A stretch of DNA of 64,000 nucleotides. Source: Homarus americanus (lineage: Eukaryota > Arthropoda > Malacostraca > Decapoda > Nephropidae). How positions within the stretch are numbered: the stretch's first letter is position 1; each line of letters starts with the position of its first letter. The notes under the pieces were generated by a model. That model worked only from the letters and a program-made list of their open reading frames with translations. It made no database searches and was not told the DNA's origin. Of the stretch, positions 35,637-49,000 are shown piece by piece. The position numbers and the translations under genes are program-made. Where the stretch lies: positions 590,001 to 654,000 of the forward strand of contig NW_024735145.1 in the NCBI RefSeq assembly GCF_018991925.1. The letters are read 5' to 3'.

Positions 35637-38600
35637 GTACGTAGTTTAATCTAGGTGTTGGTGGTAGGCTGGAGGAGAGAGCAGGCTGGAATCGGTCAAT
35701 ATGAGGCAAAATTGTACGCAACGGAGATGGTGGAGCGCGGACGACTTTCAACCGTATTGACAAACAATACAGCAGCCCAGTCAGTTAACCCAGTTGTGCT
35801 CACCCCTCCTAGCCACGCAGGCACAGGCTCTTGGGCCGTGTTTTAGGTCCGTGTGAGCCCTGAGTGTTGGTTTGGAGGAGATATATGAGGTGTATGGTGA
35901 GGGTGTGGGTGATGATGCACCACTATACTGCCATAACACTGCCACCACCTCTAACCCACTCTCTCTTTCACAATTTCCTTACTCTTCCTCTCTTATTAGC
36001 ATTTATCTGTCCTTTTCTCCTTCCCCCGCCGTTTATTATAGTTTATGTCATAGTCAATCCCCGTCAGGATCGATAGTTGAACACGGCGGAGGCGGGATGG
36101 AAGAAATAAGCACCATTGATGGCTGGCTGGCCTACCATGTTAGCCCCGCCAGCAAAACAAGTCATGACCTCGACTCTAGGCCTACGGCAGCTACCATACC
36201 TGCACTCATGACTCATGCCTCACACAGCACTGCAGGCCTGTGTAGAAACTGAACACCCAACCAATAATCAAACTAGGTCACTCTTTAATATGAAAATTAC
36301 CCCTGGATGGATTATTGTATAAATTAACCTGAAGGGTATATTCACCTATCAGCGTTAATGGGGAACATTTTCAATCAATTTTGTGGGTATGTTGAGATCA
36401 AAGGTTTAAGGACTTTGAAACTGGGTCATTCTTTAATTGTATTTTTTATATGGTATTAGGTTACTGCTAAATGAACAGGAGATTCCAAATGGCTTAAATA
36501 AGTCATACACTTTAAACGCATTTTGTAGCCAAGGTGAAAAATAACCAAAGTGGTGTCTTCAAATTGATTTAGTTATCAAAGGAGTTAGTGGTGGATTTTT
36601 GGCTTGAGAATCAATCTTATGTTGGCAGTTGTTCTTTTGTGTCTTGTGCTTTTATTTAGAAACTTTAGTTGTGTTGATAAAGGCAGATGACTCGTGTATA
36701 GTATCTCATTTTGCTTTGTTTAGTGTACATAGACAGGGCAAGTGGTGCCTCAGATCAACCCCCATATTACATCATTACATTTCCACATCAGGTGTTGGAA
36801 GTGAAACACATTTCATGGCATAAATCTCTGCAGACTTCAGTTGGAACATGTAGCTACAGAAATAATCAAAGGCAAGAACTAAGAGAACATTGGGTTACTT
36901 TACATCCACAATTCTACAGATGACATAATTATGGCTTCTTATATAACCCACTTTGGACTATACACATGCTCACACACACTTGCAGGCAAACATACATACA
37001 GTACATGCAGGCAATTAAGATGTCGAAATATAAATGCAAACAACGGCAAGGTTAACAGTACATGAATGCAGAACTCAATGAACAATAAAATGCAAAATTA
37101 GGTCAATTTCATTGCCAGGGTCATGCTCACATTACATAATTACCTATAAATGGCGACAGAGAAAGAAACAAAAACACACTGTACAGCATATACATCACAC
37201 TAACATCACAAACACAGAGAATAAAAGTATTTCTCATATACCTGTATTGCTCAAACTGATCCTCCCCCCCCCCACAATTAACAAATACACTTCTGCTCAT
37301 TCCTAATATTAGCACCAAAAATAAATATGGATGCAGACAAAACATTCATCCCAACATCTGCCACCACACCACTGCTTAGCTACACCTCACCCACCCTTGC
37401 CTCCATGTTTTCTTCATCCTCTGCACCATGAGCTACCAACCTCCCCTATCCTTATGTTATTTGCCAAAACTATGAAGCCCTGTACATTACACATTAAGAT
37501 CAAAGGAAAATAAAAAAAGATCTATTATTTGTGGTTAAGAATATAAATAAAGTGAGGTGTCTTTGTTTGACAATCAAAATGCATTGTTGGTTGAATTTTT
37601 ACTGACTGGTATAATAATTTATATGTTGATTGCTTTGTAGGTTGAATTGATCACAGATAAAGAATAATAAGGGATTATGTACTTGGATTACAATCAAGTG
37701 TATATTTTTTTTACATTATGCTGAAAGAAATACAAAGACTAGTCTGATTGTGAATGACATACATACAACATCAGAAGACTGTGCTGTGTTTATTTACTAC
37801 TCGGAAACCATTTGAAGTCTTATCATAATTTATCATATTGGTAAGTACTGAGTCATCACATAATTTTGAGAGTTTATTCAAAATTCTTAATGTGGTTACT
37901 GGAGTGGCAAGTCCTCTTTGGTGACTGGCCTCTGTGTCATGTGCATGGGAGTTCTTCTTAATTGGAGGAATGTGTCATAGGATTTCATCATTGCAAGACA
38001 ACAGCCAATTAGTTTTAATTTGAGTCAGAGGCTGTGTGTACTGTACCATCCAATGAAGGTAAGTATGCTAGGTTTTGTTAATGGTTCAGCAGTGGTATTT
38101 GTTGGTTTAGGTGTGATTTATTTAGGATTTGACCCGACTAAAGGATTATGGTCTAAGGTGTTAATCATTTGAGAGCATATGGCCTGAAGCAGTCACACCT
38201 CACCTGACACATGATCTTAGCCATTTTTTAAGTTGATAGGTCCAGTTTGATTTGGTTGGTTGTAAATCACTTAGGATTTGTCTATGCCTCCCCTCCCACA
38301 GAAAGATTCCCAAATAATGCAGATTCTTACTGACAATAGTGATGTATCCAGTAAAAAATTGCCTTACCAATGTCTATAACTTGGTGTGTGATCAAGTTTA
38401 CCCAGACATCAACCTGATTAACCACAGTTGGTGTATGTGGACCGTTACCCAGCCTGACCACTGCACCCTGGCTGATCACTGCTGAGGACGGTGGTGCAGT
38501 ATGGATAAGTACGGTAGCTAACTGGCAGAAATGTGTGAGCTTGTGAAAATTAGCGGCCGTCACTTGATGTACCGTACTTCATTTGATAATTAAACATTTT

Positions 38601-41600
38601 AATGCAAAGTTCCTAACCTAACCTAAGCTAACCAAAGCAAACTTAACCTAACTAACTTAAACTAACTAACTTAAACAAGTCTAACCTAACCCCTCCTCCC
38701 GTGGTTAGCATTAGGGGGTTGATTCAAGGGAAATAAACTGGGATTCCTAATCATCGCGAGATCTAAAACATCAAATGCTGTATAAAAAGTGAAGAAGGAT
38801 GATGATGTGCGAACAAAAATACACCCTAACACTTTTAACACCAGTTAGGTCTGAATGATGAATGCTTTGTAACGCATAAAAAAAAAGCCACTCCTCGACT
38901 TACGACGGGGTTAGGGACCCAAATCCAGGTTGTAAGTCGAAAAAGCGAAGATAATACATAGAAAATCTAAAATGGATGTCTCTTTTCCTTCTCAGCACCA
39001 CAAAACTCACTTTTAAGCATGCCAGCCATTTTAAAGGGAATTAAAAATGAAAATTTTGTCAGTACACAGCACAATCACTAACGTCGGGACTTGAAAATGT
39101 GTAATTTGAAAAATTTTGGGTAGAACTGGGGCAGTCGTAAGTCGAGGAGTAGCTGTATAGTATTCCTCTTTGTGTAGCTGTCTAAAGAGCCGCCACCTTT
39201 GTTATGTACTGTATTTATTGTATATATTTTATTTTATTTTATTTTTCATGTCATTTATTCCGAAATAGCACTGAAACTAATTTAAACTTAAGTGTGAAAT
39301 TTTATTCAGGGTGGTTCATTTCCAAAGGAAGTACTGTACTGTAATATAAACTTAAAAAAAACCTACTGTTGGTTAATATTTTTGAAACCTGGTTATCCAT
39401 TTATGCTGTACTGTAAGGTTATCAGCTGTAATTTGAAAACAAGCTTTGGTAAGTCCGTTTTCAAGCTTGTTTTCGAATTATAGCCAATATCTTACTGAAT
39501 AATCAAATTGTGAAAATGCATTGACAATATACTGTATAATGGTGAATGTGCAGAACATAAATAAATGAAAATAGGCTTCTGAACTTCTGCTAGCTATTCC
39601 ATATGTTTTTTCTTCAATAGACCATCACATACAGTATTATGAGGTCAGTGCTTGATGTACCTTACTAAAAATAATGAATTGATTAGTGTTTATTCAGGAA
39701 AATTGTCATACAAGATTACAATGGAGTCAGCATAAATCTAAACAATGCAGGTGTTCAGTTCAACTTGCATAACTCGAGACAATGCATTTACTGTATACAA
39801 TGTGCAGTGTATCAAGACAGTGCAGGTATACAAACAATGGTAATCAGCAAGAAGTTTGACCAAGGAGAGCTAATGGACCATCAGAACCTAGTAAGCCTTA
39901 CATCTGTTTCATCAAAATTCTACATTAGTTTCATGGCAAAGGTTAAGGAAATGGATTCAACCTCACTGTCCTGTAATCAATAGCATATTTATAGTTGGTC
40001 TTGATCTAAAGAATTTGAATCCGATGGAATGAAAGAAACCAAGTACAGGTTGGGGAATATTGACGTGAACTAAACAAGGTATCCTCGAGGAGACAATTGG
40101 GCTGGTGAAGGACCTGAACTAACCATACCTAATTTACCTAAACTACCGGTAACTTTGAAAGAATCTGGTAATGCCGTAGCTATTTGGTTCAGTTGGTTCT
40201 TCTTTTAGTCTCTTGTTTTGTCATTAGGCCTGCAGTCTCATTCCATCTACTCTGGTGAATGGGTTTAGCATCTGGCAGTCATCTCGTTCGTGGTGTTAGC
40301 TCATGTAAGAAAGCTGATGACATGAGCCAAGTGGGCTATTCAATGGTGATTTTAAATTAGGTTTGGTTGGTTCATATCGTCTGCTTTGATGGTTTTAGGA
40401 AGCTTGGAGTCTTAACACATTATTTATCCTAGTAAAATTTTTGTCTTGCACTATCATAATACTACATAAATTGATGATTATATCCAAATTGCATTAAGAC
40501 TTGGTATGATGTTGAAATATCTTGAAAAATACTGGTGGGGTTATCAGCCATTTAATTATGGGATGTGTTCAGTGATTAAGAAAGGTGGTTTAGGTCAGGT
40601 TAAACAAGATAAGATTTTGCTAATTTACCTAGATTAGATTGAGTCGGATTACAGGTTTGTCTTTATAAAATAGTCAAATATGGACTGGATTGCTCTAGCT
40701 ACAACCTTGAAATTATAGCATTGATCTAATAGCTCTCGTTGCAGTTCAAATGTGCTCTGTGCATAATAGACCCCAGCATAACTATTATGATTGGCTAATC
40801 CTGATAGTTAAGTTTTACGGTGGTATAATGGGATTATGGCCCATTTGACTTATCATCGGTGTGTTCCTTTTGGCCACTTGTGAATAGCCCCAGAGTTCAA
40901 CACCCTGTGTTTGTTTATTTAAATTACTGATATGATGTAAACACAGCCGAGGGAGTAGATAGGTACTTCCCCCTATTCTTACCCCAGGTGAAGGTACAGT
41001 ACAGGGTGGGTGGTCTTATCTGTCATTCCACTTGTGTGTGTCCGTGCCCCCCTCCCACCTTGAGCTGTTTAAATTAAGAGACACATTGTGAAGAATTAAG
41101 TTGTAAAGTAAATATTTTAGTGATCATTTGCAGTTTAAGAGTGAAAGCAGCATTGTTTGTTGGACCACTGGTACAAGAAGAAAAAAGACAGGAGCAGATT
41201 TTACTTTACATGTCATTTTTTTATAAATTTGTTAATTAAATTATGAAAGTTGGAGAAGAAATTAAGGATTGTGGTTTCTTGATATGCCAGTATTGTTGAG
41301 AGGGAAGATGAACCAATCAAACCTTACAAACGATTTAAGATTATAGTACTACTTGGTTAGGTTAGGTTAGGTTTAATAGGTTGGTGTCATCTGCTGTTGT
41401 CATTGGTGCTCCTAGAAACTATACTGCACATCCTTGTCCAAAGTAATTCTGTCAATACATATAAATTATATATCTTGGCATCGGTAAGAAGGAAGTACCA
41501 GTGTATACTTTGTCTCTTGACTTGTGTGATTATTAGTTGTTGAAATTGGACAACAACTTTTTGTGCTACTTTCCACACATGGCCCCGCCTGGTTAATTAG

Positions 41601-43032
41601 TGTGTGTGTGTGTGTGTGCGCGTGCGTGTGTGCGTGTGCGCGCGTGTGTGTGTGAGAGAGAGAGAGAGTATTTATATCTCCCACCTGGATCTGGCAACTG
41701 GTGTACTGTACTATCTCAGTGGTTCTACAGGTTAATAATACCAGATTTCCCAGGGCCTCTGACATTTGTGACTAGGTTAGGTTAGGATATAAATAGTACG
41801 TCTCTATTCCTAATTCACTTTTAACCCGCAAAAAAGGGGAACTGTGTATACTTATAGGAGTTATTCACTTGTTGCGCGGATACTAATTATTCTTTCCCTT
41901 CATGGTAACGTGTCTTCACTCCACAAACATTACATTGGTTACAAATTGAACAACATCTCAAAGTTATCTCATGCTGTAGTCATCCTCATTAAATTGGTTG
42001 AACACCTTCGCATAGTGTGTTCAGGGACAAAGTGCTTCCTACGACACATTTTGGGGGGATTTGATATCAGGTTTGACTGGTTGCCACGCAGTCCCTGGAA
42101 TTAGTACTGTACTGTATTAAATTTTCAGTGTGTATATCGTGTTTCAAGTGTGTTTAGAATTGTTTATGCAGTAAATAAACCCAGTTTGTTGTTTGCTTGT
42201 GGGCTGGGGGTCAGGCCCTACACATTGCTATGGATATACAGTATTCTGTTTCCTTGGTGAGTGTTGTTTGTTATGGAATTTCAGTAAAGTTGTGTTCTGG
42301 AGGTACACAATTATCCTGCTCATCTGTTAGTTGGATCTACATGCTCTAGTTTTTTTCAGGGGATTATTGTGTTCTTCTTTATGGCTGTTCAGGGGCATTG
42401 GGTTCCCATAGAGGATCTGCCAGCAAGTTAACTACAGTGGGTTCATTAGTTGGTTAGGATGCTACAGCCTATCTGAAGAGGTTGTACAGTACTCCCCTGC
42501 TATAATGTAAAGGCATATTACTGTGCCCATGTTTTCATTGCAGTATTGTATATAATTACTGTACTGTACCATGACAATAATTAGCTGGAGGTATATACGG
42601 GTTCTGGTCCCTCTCCACCTCCTAAAGCTCATTTTTATAATTATTTTTTTTAAGCAGTTGAGTTATAAACTTTGATCTTGTATTTATTGATCCCTGGCCC
42701 TACCTGACCTAGTGACTGTGTAGGCCTATTGATTTTAGACTTGTTGCTCCCCATCTCTTCCTTTCATTTTTTGTTGAGTTTTTATTCTGACGTTTTCATT
42801 TAGTTTCATTATTTGTTGTGGTGGTGTTTCATGAGTTCTGTGTGTTGTTCCTGATGGGCGGGGGAGGGGTGGGTGAATTAGCTGAACATTTATTTGACAA
42901 AGTGGGAATATTGCTTGGCCTTCAGTCTCCCAGCTCCATGTAATTTGTTGTTAATACCTCTAGTCAGGTGTTGTGAATGTATGGTATTACAGCAAAAAGT
43001 TGTGGAATGGACTCAAAGCAAGTCAAAGATTT

Positions 43033-43067
<35 letters not shown>

Positions 43068-46000
43068 GGTTTGGGCACCTAAAATATGCTCAGTAGCTCA
43101 CAAAGGGTGGAAGTGGCTACTGTACATGTAGATATGAGTCATGCCACGTGAGAACTTCAAACCTTCCAGCTTAGGGGAGTATGTTTAGAATTCTGAACAT
43201 GATAAACATTTTCAACTTATCTGAAATTTGAACTGGTTGGATTTCATTGTACTTTATATTTATTTATTTTTTATAATACTGTATAGAGGTTTTTCTGTGG
43301 TTTATCTGAAAATTTGACTTTTTTGTTTTACTGATTAAATTGTTGGAATTCTGCACAGTTGGCAAGAGTTTCGTGTTTTCCTCTTTGTTATGGAGTGATA
43401 AGTCGTGACAGCTTTCCTGTTAGTTAATATATCAAGCCAAACTTATCAGTTAGGCCTACAGTCTTAAGTCAACCTATGAATGTGTGTGTCCCAGGTACAG
43501 AGTATAAGAGGTTCTATCATACCCGGTCATTAAGATCAGGCCCCCTAGTATTTAATGGTTAGGTTAGGCTGGGGTCTATTGGAACTGGGGCCCATTTGAC
43601 TCGCGCTTAAAAAAAATATTTGAGTATGATAAAATAAATGTATTAAATGCAATATGGGAGTGATTGAAAGAATGTACCATCTTGTACTTGGAGATAAGGT
43701 CAGATTAATAGTTTTCCTATTGTCATTGTGTGTGTTGGGCTGATATCCCAATGGTTAAGTTAGGATTTACATTATTACGTTATTCTTTTCTCTTGGATTT
43801 AAATCATTGGGGATGGCTGGATTGGGTGGAATTACTGTACTGCACATTGGTTGAATTGCTGGTGTGTATGTACCATTGTTTTGACTATGATTACTGTTGT
43901 AGTGAATCACAGTCCAGCATCTTGCCCTTCTACAGTTGTGGACAAATGGGTAATCCCTGAAACTACTCGTATTCATCACTCACATTTCGTTGCAACACTT
44001 GTTGGTTTTCAATCATTGATGTAGAAGAGTTGGAAATGAAGAAGTGTCTGATATACAGTACAGTACTTGATCAAGATTTGCTAGGGGGTTTGGATATAGC
44101 TACAGGTAATGCGAAAAGCATAGTAGCTACGGTATACGGTTATATAAAAATACATCCATAAGGAAAGAGTGTGTGTTTGGTCTTGTGTCCACCCTGCAGT
44201 GTACTGTAGCATGACGAGGCTCGCAAAAGAGAAAAAATTGAACTTTGAGTTCCTCACATCGATGATATTGCATCTAGGCATCTTGCCCCGAGGAGGAGGA
44301 GGAAGTTCTCTATTGATTTCTGGAGCTGCTGTACTATACTGGGTCAAAGACCAAGGTTGTGTATAACCCTCTAAGGAGTCCTTTACAAAATTTGTTTGTT
44401 TTGGTAACTTAAGAGCATAAACACCATATTATAGTGTATGTATAGATAGCCTCTTCCCTGTTGTCTTCTGCTATAGGCTATGCTTCTTTGCAGTTTTTAT
44501 AATTTTCCAGTTTATGTGTATAGCTAGCTACTGTAGTCACCTCCAGAAATGACTGGTGATGTGTTAGGGACACTCCTCTTAAGTGTGGTGTAAAACGTAT
44601 CATAATCTCAGCTGCACCACATATTTATCTTGGCTGTGTCCTGCATTGACTTTTACTGTTACTCACAAAAATAGATACCGGTACAGTAAGGAAACAAAAA
44701 ACAAAGTCAGTATGTATTGTAAATTCTCATCATCAGATAACATACTACTAACTGGCATTATTTTAGTACGGGGTTAATACTGTAGTGGCACTTTTAAAAG
44801 GTGCACATCAAGATTAGACACCCTAGCTTATTTCACCTGATGATTAAACACCTTAAAGTTACCTGGGGGGAGGGGAGGGTGTTAGGATAGCTTTCGAGTG
44901 GTTTAATCTTTTGGTGAAATAAGCTGAAGTGGCGAATTGTCACTTGATCTTGAACAGTTGAACTTAATTTTTTAGCCAATATCTGGAGACAGTTTAGATT
45001 TTATTACCTTTGCCCATTTTTTTTATCTGTTTAATAAGAACTCACTTTGCCAGAGAACAAAGGAAGCTAATTATTATTATAATTATTATTATTGTATTAT
45101 TTTAGTTCTTGTTTACGGTACTTCACCAAAATGCTGTATGCCCGTAGTATCAACTCAGATGACCCTGGTAGCCATGTAGTTATGGTCATTAGGATAGGGG
45201 TGGTGTGAAGGTCATGCATGTTTGGGGGCTGTTGTATTTGTTTGTAAAATTACTAACTGGATGTTAATATCAACCCTGGTCTGGTGCTCTCTTTAATTTT
45301 GCTAGAGTGCTGAGGTGGCTATGTATATTATAGGTGTAAAATAACCAGGTGTAGCTACTTATTAATGGCAAACATAAACCACATTAACAATGATTGGTGT
45401 GGTTTAAATTCTATGCTTGAATTTGCATCTCCCAACACAAGCATACTATAAATGCATTCATGTATACTGATGTCGGTAACTACAGGTATAATACATTTAC
45501 AGTTTTTGCACGATGCTTCTTATTGTTATGCATGGCAAGTTGGTAGACTTTTTTTTATTTACTCGACACAGACCAGAAAAACAGTCTCAGGGCTCTTGTT
45601 AATTCTTATACAGTAATCATGGGTAACTATGTGGAAATCTAGATAGGGAGTTGAAGTTGTCTATGATGTTTGTTAAAAAATGGTTATGGTAACATTGAAT
45701 TCTTTTTTTTATACAACCTGTGTATTTTCAACAAGTCTTAAGTCATAACCCCAGCTTGTGAATGAGATCGAAAAACTGAATGGACTTGATAATGCATTTG
45801 AATTATACAGTACTCTATCTTCCTTCTAGGGTTGTTCAGAATATCTACATCATAAGAAAGTAGACTATGAAGAGAGAAAGTTTGAGAATTTTAATGTTTG
45901 GCCGTGGTAAGGTGACATCGGCCGGTCCATTCATTTGTTGACATTGGTTACACAGCTCACAAACCTGACTGACTCACTCTAGATCCTGGTCACACTTTGT

Positions 46001-49000
46001 ACAGCTCAGACATTCTGCTTGACTTTATGGGCAGCAGTATGGCCAAAGAGTCATAGGTATAGTACTTATGTAAGTGTTTAGTGTTCAGATTGCTAGCATG
46101 TTGACTTCAGGGCCAACACCACACTGTCCTGATAAAACTATGAGGGGAATCTAGTGTGTAGTTCAGCTTATCTTTTGTAATTGTGTTCTAGATGAGGTGG
46201 TCTGGCCCAAGGCTATTAAGAAGTGGTCCTGGTTTGTTTAGGTGTGGCAACTCGAGAAAGTTCCACATCATATGTTTTTGTTGGGTATTCTGCCTTGGTA
46301 TCAAATCATCATGCAGTACATATACATACTGTACTGTATTGGTTTACTGTGAACTCCTTTAGGTGAAATTGATGAACATTGGAATCTTCTCGATGATTTT
46401 ATAGTCGGTTAATCAAAACTGGGTCGTCCAGTGAGTAATTTTTGGTAGTTTTCTTTGTGATTCACTCTTAACTCCTGAGGTCTTATCTACCCTCGCAGCA
46501 CTACAGTGGCATAATTTTCCTGTGGGGCTGTAGTGCAAGGCTCATTACCTGGGTAATGAACTCCTTGAGGGGAATCCCACTGTCTTGTCCAACCTTTTCT
46601 GACTTTTTGCTGAATCACAACAGTTTATTAACAGACACTTGCTAAATCATAACAGTATTAGTAAATTAAGCTGTTTAATCGTTCAGTTACTCTGTTTAGA
46701 ATTTTAAAAGAAAGGGAAGAAAGAATATAAATGTATTGGAACATGTTTAGTATATGGCCAATATAAGCTTCCCCCCATCAAAAAAAAATTACCAGTACTG
46801 TAACTGTTAGTGAAAAGAAACACTTTATGTCCTCATCATTAGTGCTGTCAGCCTCCTCACACTTCCAGCAGCTGGGACCTCTACTTGTACTATACTTAAA
46901 AAAAAAATAATCTGTTTTTCTATGTTTTGTTGTGTCGGTGAAAATTATACTACTGTACATATATTTTTTATTTCCGTCTTGTAAAAGAATAAGTCAATTT
47001 TGTGATCCCGTGTACCCCTGTTGGTGAAGGATCCTACCCAAATCCCCCCTTCCTATACCATTGTACAGTTCCCCACAAAAGTCCTGTCTTCTCTCCTCCT
47101 GAACCACGAACCCCGAGATTCACACTCATGAATCTGAAGCATTTATGGACAGAATAATGCATCAGTCTGCTGCTTCGGGTTCACGAGTCTGAATCTGGAG
47201 TTCATGGTTCAGGAGGAGAGGCTGTATCGTAGCTCTCTCTTACAGCCACCATTAAATGGTAAATGTGAGGCAGTGGTGCAATTATTTCACTGTTGGATTT
47301 ATGTTACTGTATCTTACCGTACCTGGTAACTAGATAGAACCCTGAACTATAGATAACTAGTAGTACAGTAGTTTAGCAGCTTGTCTTATTGTAGCTTACC
47401 ATGAGTTGGATCAGTTTTCTTACACAAATAACAGATGTGCCAGTAGATTATTTTTATAAGGGTGAGTTTATTTTTAGAAATATCAATAGTTTTTAGATTG
47501 AAGAAAATTAAATATTATAATGGTTATTGCAGTGGTTGAGTTTGTCAGTGCAAGACGTGTGTGTTGCATATTTAAGATAAATAGTTTTAGGTAAAAAAAA
47601 AGGATAGATTTTGTAGATATTGTAGAAAGATTTATAGTCCTATATGAATGGTGTGGATTAAACTGTATCCTCTCTTCTCAGGTGGAGCCGTTCGCCTTGG
47701 GTGAGGGGGAGGAGGAGGAGGTGGGTGGAGCCGCAGGGAGCGTACGCAACAAGTTCCTGTTGTCGGCCGCAGCCCATGCCACTGCCACCACACCGGACCT
47801 TAGTACTGCCTCGCCACACCATACTCAACCACATTTTGATCCCGATACTCATTCACGGCTAGTGGCACTTTTAGAAGCTGCAGGTCAGTCACCATAGATA
47901 TCAGATAGAAGTGTATTTCTTTCTAAAAATTTCTTGAACTTATTTAAACTTATGTCCAGAAGAAATGCAGCACTATAGTTAAAATAGCAGAATGTGAAAA
48001 ACAATTACTGTAACTAACACCTACAGGAATTATTTGTGTATTTTGAAACCTATATTAATGACCCTTAATTTCGACAAGGTCCCTCGGTAACAATTTGACG
48101 GAAGAAAATTATATACACGTGACAGCTGACAACTTTGAACACAAGGTCTATTTCTCATATGACTTACTTTAGCTGATGAACCTTAGGTGCTGCAATTAGT
48201 TAACTTAGTCTGATTTTCTGCTTTTTTTAGAAGACATGATGGTTCAGTACTGTACATGTAGCTACTGTGAATGTATTTATAACTACATGAAAGAAAACCC
48301 CACTCGTCCTCCATGTGAAAGACTGCAGGTAATAATCAAAGGCTGCAAAATGGAAAAAGCTCTTGTTTACATAATGATTTTTTTCCTGAAGTTGGTACAG
48401 TATACAGGTATATATGTTACTTACTGTGTGAAGCTTGCTGATTGGGTCTCTTAGCTAGAGTATTACTTTGTGATGAATAATTTGACTTGGTTGTTTTGTC
48501 CTTCAAGATAAGTAAAAAGTAATGCTTATTGTTATGCAGAATGCCTGATGTATGTCAGTATGATAATATAAAAGTTATCATTTATTGGGCTGTTTGTAAA
48601 AGGTTACAGGTCAACTAGGGCCCCAGGCTAACTTATCAGTCCTAATGGCTAAGCCCTATCCTAACCATTAGGACTGGTCTCCAACCCTCATGATCCGGTA
48701 AACTTACTGCCCATTTGTCACACATTGATAATCACCCACTTGTCTTTGAAACACCCCTCCCCCCCACACACACACCCACACGCTTGACCTTCCAAGATTA
48801 TTAAGCCCTCAACATAGACATGGGGGCATAGATTATTTGTCCACTCCATGTCTGTCAGTCTGTCCCATCCTGTGTTAGTGAGAAATGGCTTGCAAGTTAC
48901 AAAAAGACATTCAAGGAAAAGAATAAAAAGTATTGAGGATTCTAGGGGATGTTCCGAGATTAATAGTTCAGTTCGGTGGTGTTTGCTTGTGTACTGAATA

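Larger units (their letters stand above)
35637..47681 (+). other. mask intron 1 (12.0 kb)
   Basis: Donor GAG-GTACGT, acceptor CTCTTCTCAG. It contains a MITE (38884-39156), hairpins (39425-39484 and 47091-47220), short telomere-like TAACCTAACC words (38610-38690, 41358-41372, 41774, 43558), GT/GC alternation at 41600-41660, (AC)n at 43033-43064 and repeated TACTGTAC words. No coding exon was recognised inside; small open frames (up to 133 codons) lack family features. Confidence 0.85.
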
